Shown: positions 27,823 through 38,197, counted from the stretch's first letter. The stretch is DNA of 50,193 bases from Gammaproteobacteria bacterium (GCA_029287575.1 JARFQW010000150.1:1-50193); one strand, 5' to 3'. Translations and numbers: made by a program. The notes: generated by a model not told the origin, from the letters alone.

Positions 27823-28301
27823 CGGAGGTGTCAATCGATCTGGATCTCGCCGTCGACGCCCGCGGGCTGCCCGCCGAAAGGGAGTTCCGGCAGTGGGTGG
27901 CCGCGGCCATCGGAGAGCGCCGGCCGGTGGCAGAGGTCAGTCTGCGGATTGTGGCTTCACAAGAGATGCGCGAGCTGAACCGGACCTGGCGTGGAATCGA
28001 CAAGCCGACCAACGTGCTCGCGTTCCCGGCCGACGTGGCGCCGGAGGTCGGGCTGCCGCTGATCGGGGACGTCGTGCTGTGCCGTGACGTCGTGCTCGAT
28101 GAGGCGGATGCCCAGCACAAGCCGGCCAGCGCGCACTGGGCGCATCTGACCGTTCACGGCACACTCCACCTGTTGGGTTACGATCACGGTAATGCGGAAG
28201 AAGCCGAGGCCATGGAAGCGATTGAGCGTCACGTCCTGGGGGAGCTGGGGTATCCCGATCCTTATGCCAGCGATAGCGTCGGTGTGATCGATCGTGAGTG
28301 A
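27819..28301 (+). CDS. ybeY: Endoribonuclease YbeY
   Basis: YbeY of 160 residues, a metal-dependent RNase in 16S rRNA 3'-end maturation and late ribosome quality control. The zinc site HGTLHLLGYDH (H113, H117, H123) and the upstream NRTWRGIDKPTNVLAFP motif are intact. The start is GTG in a GTGA overlap with the PhoH-like gene; it overlaps corC by 8 nt. Order and coupling match the conserved ybeZ-ybeY-ybeX cluster. Confidence 0.95.
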   Translation: MTEVSIDLDLAVDARGLPAEREFRQWVAAAIGERRPVAEVSLRIVASQEMRELNRTWRGIDKPTNVLAFPADVAPEVGLPLIGDVVLCRDVVLDEADAQHKPASAHWAHLTVHGTLHLLGYDHGNAEEAEAMEAIERHVLGELGYPDPYASDSVGVIDRE

Positions 28302-29148
28302 CGACCGCAATTCCGAAGACGGCGGCCGCGGGTCCAGGGGCTGGATGGACCGGCTGGCCGCGGCCTTCCGGGGAGAACCCACGCGCCGGGAGGACATCGA
28401 GGATGTCCTCGCCGTGGCCCGGGAGCGCCGTATTCTGGATACCGACGAGCAGTCCATGCTCGAAGGCGTGATGGCGGTCTCCGACACCCAGGTTCGCGAC
28501 ATCATGATCCCCCGGGCGCAGATGGTGGTGATCGAGCGCGACGCCGATCCGCGGGAGATGCTGGAGACTATTGTTGAGTCTGGCCACTCCCGGTTCCCGG
28601 TGATCGGCGATGGCCGCGACGAGGTGGTGGGGATCCTTCTGGCCAAGGATCTGCTGCGCTATTTCGTGGAGGGCGGTGACGAGCGCTTCCACCTGCGCGA
28701 GTATCTCCGCTCGGCGATATTCATCCCGGAGAGCAAGCGTCTGAACGTGCTCCTGAAGGAGTTTCGGCTCAGCCACAATCACATGGCGATCGTGGTGGAC
28801 GAATATGGCGGGGTCTCGGGCCTTCTGACCATCGAGGATGTCCTGGAGGAGATCGTCGGCGAAATCGACGATGAGCACGATTTCGAAGAAGACAGCATGA
28901 TCAGCCCGGAGGGCGACGGCGTTTTCACGGTGGCCGCGCTCACCCCGATCGAGGATCTCAACGAGCAGCTCGGAACGCAGTTCAGCGATGAGGAGTACGA
29001 CACCGTGGGTGGCCTGATCATGCACGAGCTGGGCCGCATGCCCCGGCGCGGGGAGTCCCTGACCGTTGATGGCACCCGCCTGAGCGTAACCAAGGCAGAC
29101 CGGCGCCGCATCCACGCGGTCCGGGTCCAGCTCCCCGGTGACCGCTAG
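28294..29148 (+). CDS. ybeX: CorC/HlyC-family CBS-domain protein (YbeX)
   Basis: A 284-residue soluble protein with paired CBS domains (about residues 65-190; [59 protein letters not shown] in family order) and a C-terminal CorC-type transporter-associated domain (about 205-282, [17 protein letters not shown]). It lacks membrane segments, as YbeX/CorC does. The family is linked to Mg/Co tolerance and, for YbeX, to ribosome metabolism. The start is GTG, 8 nt inside ybeY; it overlaps lnt by 11 nt. Confidence 0.93.
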   Translation: MSDDRNSEDGGRGSRGWMDRLAAAFRGEPTRREDIEDVLAVARERRILDTDEQSMLEGVMAVSDTQVRDIMIPRAQMVVIERDADPREMLETIVESGHSRFPVIGDGRDEVVGILLAKDLLRYFVEGGDERFHLREYLRSAIFIPESKRLNVLLKEFRLSHNHMAIVVDEYGGVSGLLTIEDVLEEIVGEIDDEHDFEEDSMISPEGDGVFTVAALTPIEDLNEQLGTQFSDEEYDTVGGLIMHELGRMPRRGESLTVDGTRLSVTKADRRRIHAVRVQLPGDR

Positions 29149-30652
29149 ATCCGATCGCCACGGTAATCGCCTGCACAGCCGGGGGGGCAGCGTCGCCGCC
29201 CTGGTCGGCGGCGCGGTCCTGCCGCTGGCGTTCGCGCCCTTCGGACTGTTCTGGATTGCCCCCATATCCGTGGCGCTGCTGTGGCTCAGCTGGGAAGACT
29301 GCGACCGCCGGCAGGCATTCCGGCGCGGCTTCGTTTTCGGCGTGGCGGCATTTCTCTTCGGCACCTACTGGACTTTCATTTCGATCCACGAGTTCGGCCA
29401 GGCTCCCGTTCAGCTTGCGGGGTTTCTCACCCTGGGTCTCGTGGCCATCATGGGGCTCTATTACGGCCTGATGGGGTATGCCTCGGCTCGCTGGCTGGGC
29501 CTGTCCGGACCCGTTGCCTGGTTCATTGCTCTGCCCGGTGCGTGGGTGCTCACCGAGTGGCTGAGGGGGCATCTGTTTTCGGGTTTCCCCTGGCTTAGCC
29601 TCGGCTACAGCCAGACCGACACACCGCTGTCGTCGTTCGCGCCTGTCGGCGGCGTGTTTCTGATTTCCTGGGTCGTGGCGCTTGTGGGTGGGTGTATCGC
29701 CGCCCTGGTGCGCGGCAGGGGCGCTGTCCGGCTGGGCGGGGCCGCCATCGCCGCCCTCGTCCTGGCCGCTGGCGTCGGTCTCGACCGGCTTGAATGGAGC
29801 GAAGCCGAAGCGCCTCTGGAAGTGGCCCTCGTCCAGGGCGCCATACCGCAGGAACAGAAATGGCTGCCCTCGATGCTGGAGCCGACCCGGGACCGGTACC
29901 TGACCCTGAGCGGGGATCATCTGGATGCCCGTCTGATCGTCTGGCCCGAGGCAGCGATTCCGGCGCTGCGCCACGAGGAAGCCGAGTTTCTCGAGCGGGC
30001 CGCGAGAGAACTTTCCGAAGCCGGCGTGGGCCTGATCATGGGCGTGGTCGAACGGGACCAGACCGACGGGCACTATCTCAATCGCATGATTGCCGTGGGT
30101 GAGGCCGAGGGCGAGTACAGCAAGCGTCACCTGGTTCCCTTCGGCGAGTATTTTCCGGTCCCGGACTTCGTTCGAGAATGGATGCGGCTGATGAATCTGC
30201 CGTATACCGACTTCGTCGCCGGCGATCGGGATCAGCCGCCGCTGCGCGTGGATGACATCGCCCTGGCGCCGAGCATCTGCTACGAAGATGCGTTCGGGCG
30301 GGAAATGCTCACCTTTCTGCCCGAGGCGGGCTTGCTGGTGAATGCCAGCAACGACGCCTGGTTTGGCGATTCCATCGCCCCGCACCAGCATCTTCAGATC
30401 GCGCGCATGCGCGCGATCGAGGCGGCCCGGCCAATGCTCCGGGCGACCAATACCGGCGTCTCGGCGATCATCGATCACCGCGGTGGGATCGTCCAGCGCT
30501 CGCCCCAGTTCGAAGCCCATGTTCTGCGGGCCAGCGTGCGCCCCCGCATCGGCCGGACACCCTACGTGTTTTTCAGTGACGGCCTTGCTCTCGGTCTCGG
30601 GCTGGCGGCGGTCTTCATCGGTCTTTTGATCGGGCGCCCACGGCCGGTTTAG
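29138..30652 (+). CDS. lnt: Apolipoprotein N-acyltransferase
   Basis: Lnt of 504 residues, the inner-membrane enzyme that adds the third acyl chain to lipoproteins. About six N-terminal membrane segments (residues 18-215) precede a nitrilase-like periplasmic domain (about 227-480) and a final membrane helix. The catalytic triad is visible as E271 (IVWPEAAIP), K329 ([13 protein letters not shown]) and C381 (SICYEDAFG), matching E267/K335/C387 of E. coli. The start is GTG at 29138, overlapping corC by 11 nt. Substrates encoded nearby include LptE and two other lipoproteins. Confidence 0.95.
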   Translation: MTARSDRHGNRLHSRGGSVAALVGGAVLPLAFAPFGLFWIAPISVALLWLSWEDCDRRQAFRRGFVFGVAAFLFGTYWTFISIHEFGQAPVQLAGFLTLGLVAIMGLYYGLMGYASARWLGLSGPVAWFIALPGAWVLTEWLRGHLFSGFPWLSLGYSQTDTPLSSFAPVGGVFLISWVVALVGGCIAALVRGRGAVRLGGAAIAALVLAAGVGLDRLEWSEAEAPLEVALVQGAIPQEQKWLPSMLEPTRDRYLTLSGDHLDARLIVWPEAAIPALRHEEAEFLERAARELSEAGVGLIMGVVERDQTDGHYLNRMIAVGEAEGEYSKRHLVPFGEYFPVPDFVREWMRLMNLPYTDFVAGDRDQPPLRVDDIALAPSICYEDAFGREMLTFLPEAGLLVNASNDAWFGDSIAPHQHLQIARMRAIEAARPMLRATNTGVSAIIDHRGGIVQRSPQFEAHVLRASVRPRIGRTPYVFFSDGLALGLGLAAVFIGLLIGRPRPV

Positions 30653-30701
30653 ACTTGCCCGCTTGATCCCGTCGATCGAAGTCAGACCCGTAACGACCCG
30701 C

Positions 30702-30720
30702 GGACCGCACTGACCGGTCC
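30702..30720 (+). other. Hairpin just upstream of leuS
   Basis: GGACCG (30702-30707) pairs with CGGTCC (30715-30720) around a 7-nt loop, 14 nt before the leuS ATG in the 82-nt lnt-leuS gap. No T-run follows. It may affect leuS translation or be incidental. No leader peptide with leucine codons was seen. Confidence 0.35.
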
Positions 30721-30734
30721 GCCAAGAGCGAGCC

Positions 30735-33323
30735 ATGCACGCCACCGACCCCGAAACCCCCTATCAGCCGGAGCTGATCGAGCCCGCTGCCCAGAAGCGC
30801 TGGGAAGAAGCCGGGATTTTTCGCGCCACCGAAGATCCGGACCGCGAGAAGTTCTACTGCCTGTCCATGCTGCCGTATCCCAGCGGCAAGCTGCATATGG
30901 GACATGTCCGCAACTATTCCATTGGCGATGTGGTCGCCCGCTACCATCGCATGCGCGGGCGTAACGTGCTCCAGCCCATGGGTTGGGATGCCTTCGGTCT
31001 GCCGGCCGAAAATGCGGCGATTCGTCACGGCGTGCCGCCGGCCCAGTGGACCTACGAGAACATCGATCACATGCGCGACCAGCTCAAGCAGCTCGGGTTT
31101 GCCTATGACTGGGACCGCGAGCTGGCCACTTGCCGGCCGGAATACTATCGCTGGGAACAGCTGACATTCGTCCGCATGTTCGAAAAGGGGCTGGTCTATC
31201 GGAAGAGCCAGATCGTCAACTGGGATCCCGTGGACCAGACCGTGCTTGCCAATGAGCAGGTCGTAGAGGGGCGGGGCTGGCGTTCGGGTGCCCCGATCGA
31301 GCGCCGGGAGATACCCCAGTGGTATCTGAAGATTACCGACTATGCGGAGGAACTCCTCCGGGAACTGGACCGGCTGGATGGCTGGCCGGACGCTGTCAAG
31401 GCCATGCAGCGCAACTGGATCGGCAGGTCCGAGGGGCTGGAGATCCGCTTCGAGGTCAAGGGCCACGATGCCGTAACGGTGTTTACGACCCGGCCGGACA
31501 CGCTGATGGGGGCGACCTACCTGGCCGTGGCGCCGGAGCACCCCCTGGCTCTGGCCGCGGCCGCCGAACGGACGGAAGTCGCGGACTTTCTGGAGGAGTG
31601 CCGGCGCGTTCAGGCCACCGAGGCCGTGCTCGAGACCATGGAGAAGAAGGGTCTGGACCTGGGAATTCGCGCCGTGCACCCTGTTAACGGGCGGAAAATG
31701 CCGGTCTACGCCGCCAATTTCGTGCTCATGGGCTATGGCACCGGAGCGGTCATGTCGGTGCCCGGCCACGATCAACGGGACTGGGAGTTCGCGACCCGAT
31801 ACAAGCTGCCGATCCTCCAGGTGATCGAGCCGTCCGACGGCAGCCGCATCGACCTCTCCGAGGGCGCGTTCGTGGACCGTGGCCGGCTGGTGAACAGCGA
31901 CGAGTACGACGGCATGACCTCGGAGCAGGCCTTCAATGCGCTGGCCAACGCGCTGGAGGCGGCTGGCAAGGGCCAGCGCCGGGTCAATTACCGGCTCCGA
32001 GACTGGAGCGTTTCCCGGCAGAGATACTGGGGCTGCCCGATCCCGATCGTGCATTGCTCCGCCTGCGGAGCCGTGCCGGTTCCTCAAGATCAGCTGCCGG
32101 TTGTGTTGCCAGAGGACGTGCAGTTCATGGGCGTTCAGTCGCCCATCAAGGCGGATCCCGAATGGCGCCGGACCCGGTGCCCGCGCTGCGGAGCCGAGGC
32201 GGAACGGGAAACTGACACCTTCGATACCTTTGTGGAGTCGTCCTGGTACTACGCGCGTTACTGCTCGGCGGGGGCGGACGACGTGCTTGATGCGCGCGCC
32301 AACTACTGGCTGCCGGTCGACCAGTACATTGGCGGCATCGAGCATGCGGTCATGCACCTGCTGTATTTCCGCTTCTGGCACAAGGTGATGCGGGATATAG
32401 GCTGGGTGGATTCGGATGAGCCGGCCACGAATCTTCTCTGCCAGGGCATGGTGCTTGCCGATTCCTTCTACCGGGATTCCGGGGAGGAAGGACGCGTCTG
32501 GATTCCGCCCGCGGAGGTGGACGTCGAGCACAACGACCGGGGCGAGATCGTGGGCGCGAAGTCCCGTAAGGACGGTGCACCGGTTACCCACGCCGGCCGC
32601 ACGACGATGTCCAAGTCCAAGAACAATGGCGTGGATCCCGGCGCGCTGGTTGCCCGCTACGGTGCAGACACGGTGCGCCTGTTCGTCATGTTCGCCGCGC
32701 CGCCCGACCAGGCGCTGGAATGGTCCGACGACGGTGTCGAAGGAGCCAACCGGTTTATCAAGCGCGTCTGGCGGGGCGTGCACGCGCATGTCGGCGAGGG
32801 CCCCGTGACCGGTGGTGGCCAGCCAGGACCGGAGGGCGACGAACTCCGTCGCAAGCTGCACCAGACCATAGCCAAGGTGAGCGACGATATCGGTCGACGC
32901 TACACGTTCAATACCGCCATCGCTGCGCTGATGGAACTGATGAATGCCGCCGCGAAGTACGACGAGACCGGTGAAGCGGCCCGGGCGGTTCGCCAGGAGG
33001 TGTTCGAAAACACGGTGCTGATGCTGGCCCCGATTGTCCCTCATGTCAGTCAGGCGCTCTGGGAGGCGCTGGGTCACGAGGGTCTCGTGGCCGAGGCCTC
33101 GTGGCCCGAAGTGGACGAGAACGCCCTCGTGGCATCCGAGATGGAACTGGTTGTCCAGGTTCAGGGCAAGCTCCGCGGCCGCATCACGGTGCCGGCGGAC
33201 GCTCGCGACGAGGTGCTCCGGGAGGCCGCGCTTGCCGATCCCAACGTGCAGCGCTTCGTGGAGGGTCAGACGATCCGCAGGGTCATCGTTGTGCCGGGCA
33301 AGCTCGTCAATATCGTCATATGA
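30735..33323 (+). CDS. leuS: Leucyl-tRNA synthetase
   Basis: LeuRS of 862 residues, a class I synthetase. The HIGH motif is HMGH at 54-57 ([20 protein letters not shown]). The editing (CP1) domain shows [28 protein letters not shown] and [19 protein letters not shown] precede the KMSKS loop, which here reads TMSKSKNNG at about 624-632 (first Lys replaced by Thr). The C-terminal anticodon-binding and terminal domains end [13 protein letters not shown]. Its stop overlaps the lptE start by 4 nt. Confidence 0.97.
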   Translation: MHATDPETPYQPELIEPAAQKRWEEAGIFRATEDPDREKFYCLSMLPYPSGKLHMGHVRNYSIGDVVARYHRMRGRNVLQPMGWDAFGLPAENAAIRHGVPPAQWTYENIDHMRDQLKQLGFAYDWDRELATCRPEYYRWEQLTFVRMFEKGLVYRKSQIVNWDPVDQTVLANEQVVEGRGWRSGAPIERREIPQWYLKITDYAEELLRELDRLDGWPDAVKAMQRNWIGRSEGLEIRFEVKGHDAVTVFTTRPDTLMGATYLAVAPEHPLALAAAAERTEVADFLEECRRVQATEAVLETMEKKGLDLGIRAVHPVNGRKMPVYAANFVLMGYGTGAVMSVPGHDQRDWEFATRYKLPILQVIEPSDGSRIDLSEGAFVDRGRLVNSDEYDGMTSEQAFNALANALEAAGKGQRRVNYRLRDWSVSRQRYWGCPIPIVHCSACGAVPVPQDQLPVVLPEDVQFMGVQSPIKADPEWRRTRCPRCGAEAERETDTFDTFVESSWYYARYCSAGADDVLDARANYWLPVDQYIGGIEHAVMHLLYFRFWHKVMRDIGWVDSDEPATNLLCQGMVLADSFYRDSGEEGRVWIPPAEVDVEHNDRGEIVGAKSRKDGAPVTHAGRTTMSKSKNNGVDPGALVARYGADTVRLFVMFAAPPDQALEWSDDGVEGANRFIKRVWRGVHAHVGEGPVTGGGQPGPEGDELRRKLHQTIAKVSDDIGRRYTFNTAIAALMELMNAAAKYDETGEAARAVRQEVFENTVLMLAPIVPHVSQALWEALGHEGLVAEASWPEVDENALVASEMELVVQVQGKLRGRITVPADARDEVLREAALADPNVQRFVEGQTIRRVIVVPGKLVNIVI

Positions 33324-33832
33324 GACCCGGCATCACACCGCTTTCCGGCGCTGGGCACCGTGCCCTGGCGTGGCTTGCGGCGTTGCTTTTGTCCGGCTGC
33401 GGGTTTCATCTGCAGGGCACTGCGACCTATGACGACGAGCTCTCCTCGGTCTACCTCCAGGTGCCGGATGCCAGCACGCCCCTGGCCCGGGCTCTGCTGC
33501 GAAGCATGGAAGCCGCTCGCGTACCGCTGACCGATGCCGGCGAGGCCCAGACCCGTGTCGAACTGCTTCGGGAGAATACCGGCCGCCGGGTGGCGTCGGT
33601 TTCGGCGCAGAACCGGCCGACAGAGCTTGAGGTCTTCTACACGGCCCGGTACCGGATCCTCGGTCCGGACGAGGAGGCCATCGGCGACCAGCGGGTGACC
33701 CGTTCCAGAATCTTTACCTACGACGAGCTGGACATTCTCGGCAAGGCCCAGGAAGAGGACATGCTCAGGGAAGCGCTGGCAAGAGAGATTGCCGGCGTGA
33801 TCACCCGGCGGCTGGCTGGTCTGACTGAATGA
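33320..33832 (+). CDS. lptE: LPS-assembly lipoprotein LptE
   Basis: A 170-residue lipoprotein with hydrophobic residues 14-26 ending in LLLSGC (Cys27) followed by [10 protein letters not shown]; the GCGFxLRG-type start is diagnostic of LptE/RlpB. It forms the outer-membrane LPS translocon as a plug in LptD. The ATG lies in an ATGA overlap with leuS, the standard linkage. The longer open frame upstream is inside leuS. The next gene overlaps it by 4 nt. holA, its usual neighbour, is displaced about 5 kb downstream. Confidence 0.93.
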   Translation: MRPGITPLSGAGHRALAWLAALLLSGCGFHLQGTATYDDELSSVYLQVPDASTPLARALLRSMEAARVPLTDAGEAQTRVELLRENTGRRVASVSAQNRPTELEVFYTARYRILGPDEEAIGDQRVTRSRIFTYDELDILGKAQEEDMLREALAREIAGVITRRLAGLTE

Positions 33833-34368
33833 CCGGGCCAGGCGTCGGGGTACTGCGCATGGGAGACCTCAGGGAGGCCGACCTCGAGAACATCCTGTCC
33901 CGATACGGGATGCAGCTGGTCATGCTGGGTAATGGCGCGCCGATTCCGGGATCACACTGGGGCGAGCCGGAGGCCGGCCTCGCGGGTGACCGCCTGTTCG
34001 TGCGTCCGGACACGCCGGCGCATTCGGCGCTGCATGAGGCCTGCCACTACGTCTGCATGAGCCCGCGCCGGCGGGCGGGTCTGTTCGGCGATGCCGGCGG
34101 CGACTACGCCGAGGAAAACGGCGTCTGCTATCTGCAGATCGTGCTGGCGGGGCTGTGGCCCGGGGTCGGCCGGACCCGGCTGATGGCGGATATGGACGCC
34201 TGGGGCTATTCCTTTCGTCTCGGCAGTGCCCGACGCTGGTTCGACTCGGACGCTGACGACGCCCGGGCCTGGCTCATGGGCCACGGCATACTCGATCAAC
34301 TCGGGCGGCCGACGGGGTCTCTGCGAGGCGAGCCGGCGATACCGGAACCCGGGCTTGCGGCCCGCTGA
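33829..34368 (+). CDS. Uncharacterised protein with HExxH zincin-like motif
   Basis: A 179-residue soluble protein with no signal peptide. H69-E70-A71-C72-H73 (HSALHEACHYVC) is an HExxH motif in a helical context preceded by LFVRPDTPAHS. G91-D92-Y93-x-E95-E96-N97 could provide a third ligand 22-23 residues later. MDAWGYSFRLGSARRWF is another strongly patterned segment. I believe similar hypothetical proteins occur in other gammaproteobacteria, from memory only; I know of no assigned function. The ATG overlaps the lptE stop (ATGA), so it is probably the last gene of the leuS-lptE transcript. Peptidase activity is an inference from the motif alone. Confidence 0.8.
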   Translation: MTGPGVGVLRMGDLREADLENILSRYGMQLVMLGNGAPIPGSHWGEPEAGLAGDRLFVRPDTPAHSALHEACHYVCMSPRRRAGLFGDAGGDYAEENGVCYLQIVLAGLWPGVGRTRLMADMDAWGYSFRLGSARRWFDSDADDARAWLMGHGILDQLGRPTGSLRGEPAIPEPGLAAR

Positions 34369-34371
34369 TTG

Positions 34372-34821
34372 TCAGAGGGTCTGATCCGGATTCAGACTGC
34401 CCGAGCGCTCGAACGGGATCGAGGTCAGCAGTCCGCCGAGATGCACCTTTCCCTTGAGCCGGTAGTCCACACCCTGGGCGCTCGAAAGCGCGAACATCTG
34501 GCGGGCGATGTCCACCAGCGAAGTGGTCACCGTAACGGTCGTGCGGGCTTCGCCCAGCTTGGGTAGCAGAAACTCCTCGTCGCTGACACCGGTGGCCAGA
34601 CGCCGTCCGTTGACGTCCAGGTCGAAATTGATTCCTTCGACCTCGATGTCTCGATTATTGGGGTTCTGGAAGCGCAGTCCGACCCGGAAACGGGGCTCCA
34701 GGCCCTCGCTCTGGAGCGGTTCCAGGGACGTGAGATAGACGTCGGGCGGATCGAGGGACTGCAGGCCGGCGCAGCCCGGCAGGATCAGCGTCACCAGGGC
34801 GAGGACAAGCAGTCGTGCCAT
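34372..34821 (-). CDS. LEA14-like (LEA type 2) lipoprotein
   Basis: A 149-residue predicted lipoprotein. The N-terminal helix ends in LILPGC with Cys17. The mature part is a single LEA_2/WHy-type beta-sandwich domain: [36 protein letters not shown] and [20 protein letters not shown], the pattern seen in LEA14-like bacterial lipoproteins. Its role is unknown; relatives are linked to envelope or desiccation stress. The ATG at 34821 was chosen for the signal peptide; one at 34860 would add 13 residues. The 3' end stops 3 nt from the convergent HEACH gene. Confidence 0.82.
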   Translation of the reverse strand: MARLLVLALVTLILPGCAGLQSLDPPDVYLTSLEPLQSEGLEPRFRVGLRFQNPNNRDIEVEGINFDLDVNGRRLATGVSDEEFLLPKLGEARTTVTVTTSLVDIARQMFALSSAQGVDYRLKGKVHLGGLLTSIPFERSGSLNPDQTL

Positions 34822-34932
34822 CAGAAATCTCCGTTCGACGGGCAGGATTCGGGGAGTCATGATAGTACCCGATGGGCAAGCAGGCGCGGCTGCCGCCGGG
34901 CCTGCCCGTTCGAGAAAGAGACCGGAGGAGCC

Positions 34933-35280
34933 ATGGCCACGCTGTTTGAGAAGATCATCGCCGGAGATCTGCCGGCGGATATCGTGTATCGCGACGAGGA
35001 AGTGGTGGCGTTTCGGGATATCAATCCCGCCGCCCCCGTGCACGTTCTCATCGTGCCGGTGAAGCCGATCCCCACCGCCAATGACATCGAGGAAGCCGAT
35101 GCCGCGCTCATCGGCCGGTTGTTCGTCGTGGCCCGCCGCATCGCAGCGGACGAAGGCATCGCCGAGGACGGGTACCGGCTGATCATCAACTGCAACGAGC
35201 ACGGCGGCCAGGAGGTGTTTCATCTCCACCTGCATCTCCTGGGCGGGCGGCCCCTGGGCGGCATGGTGAAGCGGACGTGA
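34933..35280 (+). CDS. hinT: HIT-family purine nucleoside phosphoramidase HinT
   Basis: A 115-residue HIT protein. [20 protein letters not shown] is the usual start, and the histidine triad HLHLHLLGG has H97, H99 and H101, with H101 followed by [10 protein letters not shown] as in HinT. It hydrolyses AMP-linked phosphoramidates. GGAGGAG gives a strong ribosome site 4-5 nt before the ATG. It diverges from the LEA14-like gene; the 111-nt gap shows no clear promoter. It overlaps the next gene by 4 nt (GTGA). Confidence 0.93.
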   Translation: MATLFEKIIAGDLPADIVYRDEEVVAFRDINPAAPVHVLIVPVKPIPTANDIEEADAALIGRLFVVARRIAADEGIAEDGYRLIINCNEHGGQEVFHLHLHLLGGRPLGGMVKRT

Positions 35281-36077
35281 CGACCCTGTGGGCCTGCCTC
35301 GCGGTCTTTGTGTCAGTACCCGGACTGATTCTCGAGGGTCAGGCGACTCAGGGCGGGCTGGTCCACGGCCAGACCACGCCGGGGGCGGCGGTCTCGCTCG
35401 ACGGAGAGTCGGTCCGGGTCTGGCCCGACGGGGCCTTTCTAATCGGATTCGGCCGTGATGCGCCCGCCGAGGCCGTTCTGAAAGTCGTTCGTCCCGGAGA
35501 GCCCGTTTTCAAGCAGACCCTGTCGATCGGCCAGCGCGAGTTTCGTGTCCAGCGTATCGATGGCTTGCCGGCGTCGCGGGTGACGCCACCCCCGGAAGTT
35601 CTCGAACGCACCAGCCGCGAGGCGGCTCGGGTTCGCGCCGCCCGGGAGACCCTTGCCGATCGCACGGACTATGCGGAGGGATTCGCCTGGCCGCTCACGG
35701 GCCGTATCAGCGGCGTCTACGGCAGCCAGCGGATCCTCAACGGAGAGCCCCGCCAGCCCCACTATGGGGTCGATGTCGCGCGCCCCACCGGCACCGTCGT
35801 GACGGCTCCGGCCCCCGGCGTGGTCACCCTGGTTGAACCCGATCTCTACTACTCCGGCGGCACCCTGATCATCGACCACGGGCGGGGCCTTAGCTCGAGC
35901 TTCATCCACCTCAGCGAGATTCTCGTCGAGCCGGGCCAGCGGGTGGAGACGGGTGATGCCATCGCGAAGGTCGGCGCGACCGGTCGGGCGACCGGGCCGC
36001 ACCTGGACTGGCGCATGAACCTCGGGCCCATCCGTCTGGACCCGGCCCTGCTGGCCGGGCCCATGCCGTCAGGGTGA
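35277..36077 (+). CDS. Exported M23-family (LytM) peptidase
   Basis: A 266-residue protein with a hydrophobic N-terminus (residues 4-19, likely signal sequence), a beta-rich region (about 25-95) and a C-terminal LytM domain (about 140-255). H162-Y-G-V-D166 supplies two zinc ligands, and H211 (FIHLSE) is conserved. The final motif reads G-P-H242-L-D244-W instead of the common HxH, so the third zinc ligand would be Asp. I recall such HLDW variants in other M23 proteins, but cannot verify this. It likely acts on, or regulates cleavage of, peptidoglycan. The start is GTG overlapping hinT. It converges on the TonB receptor gene with a 17-nt gap. Confidence 0.88.
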   Translation: MTTLWACLAVFVSVPGLILEGQATQGGLVHGQTTPGAAVSLDGESVRVWPDGAFLIGFGRDAPAEAVLKVVRPGEPVFKQTLSIGQREFRVQRIDGLPASRVTPPPEVLERTSREAARVRAARETLADRTDYAEGFAWPLTGRISGVYGSQRILNGEPRQPHYGVDVARPTGTVVTAPAPGVVTLVEPDLYYSGGTLIIDHGRGLSSSFIHLSEILVEPGQRVETGDAIAKVGATGRATGPHLDWRMNLGPIRLDPALLAGPMPSG

Positions 36078-36094
36078 AAACCCCGCCGCGGGCC

Positions 36095-38197
36095 CTACAG
36101 GAAGTGGAAGCGCACCCCGCCGTGGACTGACTGGCCCGGAATAGGGGCGTAGTCCTTGAGGAACGAGGCGTGGCGACGGCCCCGCTCGTCCAGCAAATTG
36201 GTGCCCCGAATGAACAAATCCAGGTGCCCGGGGCCGAGATCGAAGCCAAATAGCAAATGGGCGTCCAGCATCGTATAGGCGCCGGTTTCCAGCTCGAAGT
36301 CCGAAACCCGTCCCTGGCCCATGTAGCGGGTCCAGTCGACGCCCGCTGACCAGCGCTCCGCCAGCCAGCCCAGGCTGGCGCCGAAGCGCTGGGGCGGAAT
36401 GCGCGGCAGATCGTCGTTGCCCTGACGGCTGTCGTCCAGTTCCCCGCGGACGATGTCCGTCCACAGGCGCAGATCCAGGTCGCCGTAGGCGGTCTTCGCC
36501 AGGTGGGTCTCCACCTCTGCTTCGTAGCCGTAGAAGATGGCGTCGTCCTGCACGTACTCGGCCACCGGCAGACCGTCCTCGACCTCGCCGTTCTCCCGCA
36601 GGAAAATGTAGTCGCCGGCAGCCTTGTAGAAGACCGAGACGCCCCAGCGGACCCGGCTGCCCCGGTAGGCCACGCCGAAGTCCACGCTCTTGTTCTTCTC
36701 CTTGCCGAGCGAGGCGTCACCGATCTCGAACAGACCGGTGGCAATATGCGGGCCGTCGGAATACAGCTCCTCCGCCTTGGGGTGGCGCTCGGTATAGGCG
36801 AGATTCAGGCTCGGAACCAGCCGCTGGCCCTGATCCCAGACAAATCCCAGCGCAAAGGAACCCGCATTCTCGTCATATTCGTCCAGGGCGCCTGATGGAT
36901 CGTGCTCCAGCGCCTCGTAGCGGGCGGAGATGCTGAAGCGCAGGTCGTCGAAGCGCCGCTCCTCGAGCAGGAACAGGCCGAGACTGTTGGTGTCGGTTTG
37001 CGGCACGAACGCCTCCTCCCCCACGGCCTTGAAGTCACGGTCGAGCACCTGCACGCCCGCCACGCCCTGCCACTCGCCCAGCGTGTGGACCAGCTCCAGG
37101 CGACCTTCCCAGGCATCGTTCTCGAACTTCGTCCCCGCCTCGCCGTCCGGCTCGAACTCCGTGTGCTCATAGTCGTTGATGCCGGCTTCGAAGCGCAGCG
37201 CCTTGATGGGGCCGCCGAATCCCGTGTATTCCCCGTAGAGGTCGACACGGTCCTGATCCAGCTCGATCTTCGCGCCGCCCTCGCCTTCTTCCTCTTCGTC
37301 CCCGTGGCCCTCACCCTCCTCGTGTTCATGCTCATGGGAGCTGCCGGGGAGGCCGTAGTTGTTCTCGTACTTGGAGTAGCTGGCGCCCAGGGTGAATGTC
37401 TCGCCAATCCAGGACAGACCCGCGGCGTAGGCGTCGCTGTCCGAATCGCTGTTGGCGAGGGTGCCCTTTTCTTCCTCGACGGGCTCCCCTTCCTCGGCCT
37501 CCTCCCGGCGGATGGATGTCCGGGTGGCATAGCCGTCGATGTCCACGTCGTCGGTTTCCCGATTGACGTAGTCGAGATGCCAGGCCACGTTGCCGAAGGC
37601 GCCGTCTGCCTTGGCGGCGAAGGCCTCCTCGCTGGCTGCCGTGTCGCCCCGTACCTCGACGGCGCCGGTCACCGTCCGGTGCGGCAGCTGCTTCGGTATG
37701 CGGTTGGTCACCACGTTGACGACGCCACCCTCGGCGCCGCTGCCGTAGATCAGTGTGCCGGGCCCGCGGATGACCTCGATCTGCTCGGCGATCAGCGGGT
37801 CCACGGTAACGGCGTGGTCGGGGCTTAAGTCCGAGACGTCGAGGGAGCCGATGCGGTTTTCCAGCACCGTTACCCGGGGGCCCTGCTGGCCGCGGATGAT
37901 GGGCCGGCTGGACACCGGCCCGAAATAACTGCCGGTGACGCCTAGCTGGCCCTCGAGCACCTCGCCCACGGCGCCACCATTATTTCTGAGATAAAGCTGT
38001 TCGCCGGTCAGTACGCCGACGGGTATGGGCAGTTCCTCGGCCTGGGAGCCCAGCGGATCGGCGGTCACCACGAACTTGTCGAGTTCGGCGCTTTCTTCGA
38101 GCAAGTCGCCGGTATCGGGTTCCTGGGCCCGGGTGGCCGGGCTTGCTGCCAGGCTGGCGGCCACGGCGACCGCCAGCGAAATGGATCGCTTCTGCAT
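36095..38197 (-). CDS. TonB-dependent receptor, ZnuD-like
   Basis: A 700-residue outer-membrane receptor. The signal peptide ends at about residue 24 (ATRAQ). A TonB-box-like DKFVVTA is at about 40-46, followed by a plug with GVTGSYFGPVSSRPIIRG, IEVIRGPGTLIYGSGAEGG and VNVVTNRIP, then a beta-barrel. Acidic EEAEEGEPVEEEKG (about 233-246) and a His/Glu-rich stretch, HEHEHEEGEGHGDEEEE (about 288-305), lie in probable outer loops. ZnuD zinc receptors also carry His-rich loops, so zinc or another divalent metal is the inferred substrate. The protein ends RFHFL, with Phe penultimate rather than last. No Zur-type operator was recognised upstream. Confidence 0.9.
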   Translation of the reverse strand: MQKRSISLAVAVAASLAASPATRAQEPDTGDLLEESAELDKFVVTADPLGSQAEELPIPVGVLTGEQLYLRNNGGAVGEVLEGQLGVTGSYFGPVSSRPIIRGQQGPRVTVLENRIGSLDVSDLSPDHAVTVDPLIAEQIEVIRGPGTLIYGSGAEGGVVNVVTNRIPKQLPHRTVTGAVEVRGDTAASEEAFAAKADGAFGNVAWHLDYVNRETDDVDIDGYATRTSIRREEAEEGEPVEEEKGTLANSDSDSDAYAAGLSWIGETFTLGASYSKYENNYGLPGSSHEHEHEEGEGHGDEEEEGEGGAKIELDQDRVDLYGEYTGFGGPIKALRFEAGINDYEHTEFEPDGEAGTKFENDAWEGRLELVHTLGEWQGVAGVQVLDRDFKAVGEEAFVPQTDTNSLGLFLLEERRFDDLRFSISARYEALEHDPSGALDEYDENAGSFALGFVWDQGQRLVPSLNLAYTERHPKAEELYSDGPHIATGLFEIGDASLGKEKNKSVDFGVAYRGSRVRWGVSVFYKAAGDYIFLRENGEVEDGLPVAEYVQDDAIFYGYEAEVETHLAKTAYGDLDLRLWTDIVRGELDDSRQGNDDLPRIPPQRFGASLGWLAERWSAGVDWTRYMGQGRVSDFELETGAYTMLDAHLLFGFDLGPGHLDLFIRGTNLLDERGRRHASFLKDYAPIPGQSVHGGVRFHFL

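Noticed and set aside
30653-30734. Leucine attenuator or T-box upstream of leuS
   Set aside because: Only a small hairpin is present, with no leader peptide rich in leucine codons and no T-box features.
30615-33077. 820-codon minus-strand open frame across leuS
   Set aside because: leuS is unambiguous on the plus strand; the antisense frame has no motif and reflects codon bias.
34822-34932. Clear divergent promoters between the LEA14-like gene and hinT
   Set aside because: Candidate hexamers such as TTCGAC and CATGAT were too weak to list.
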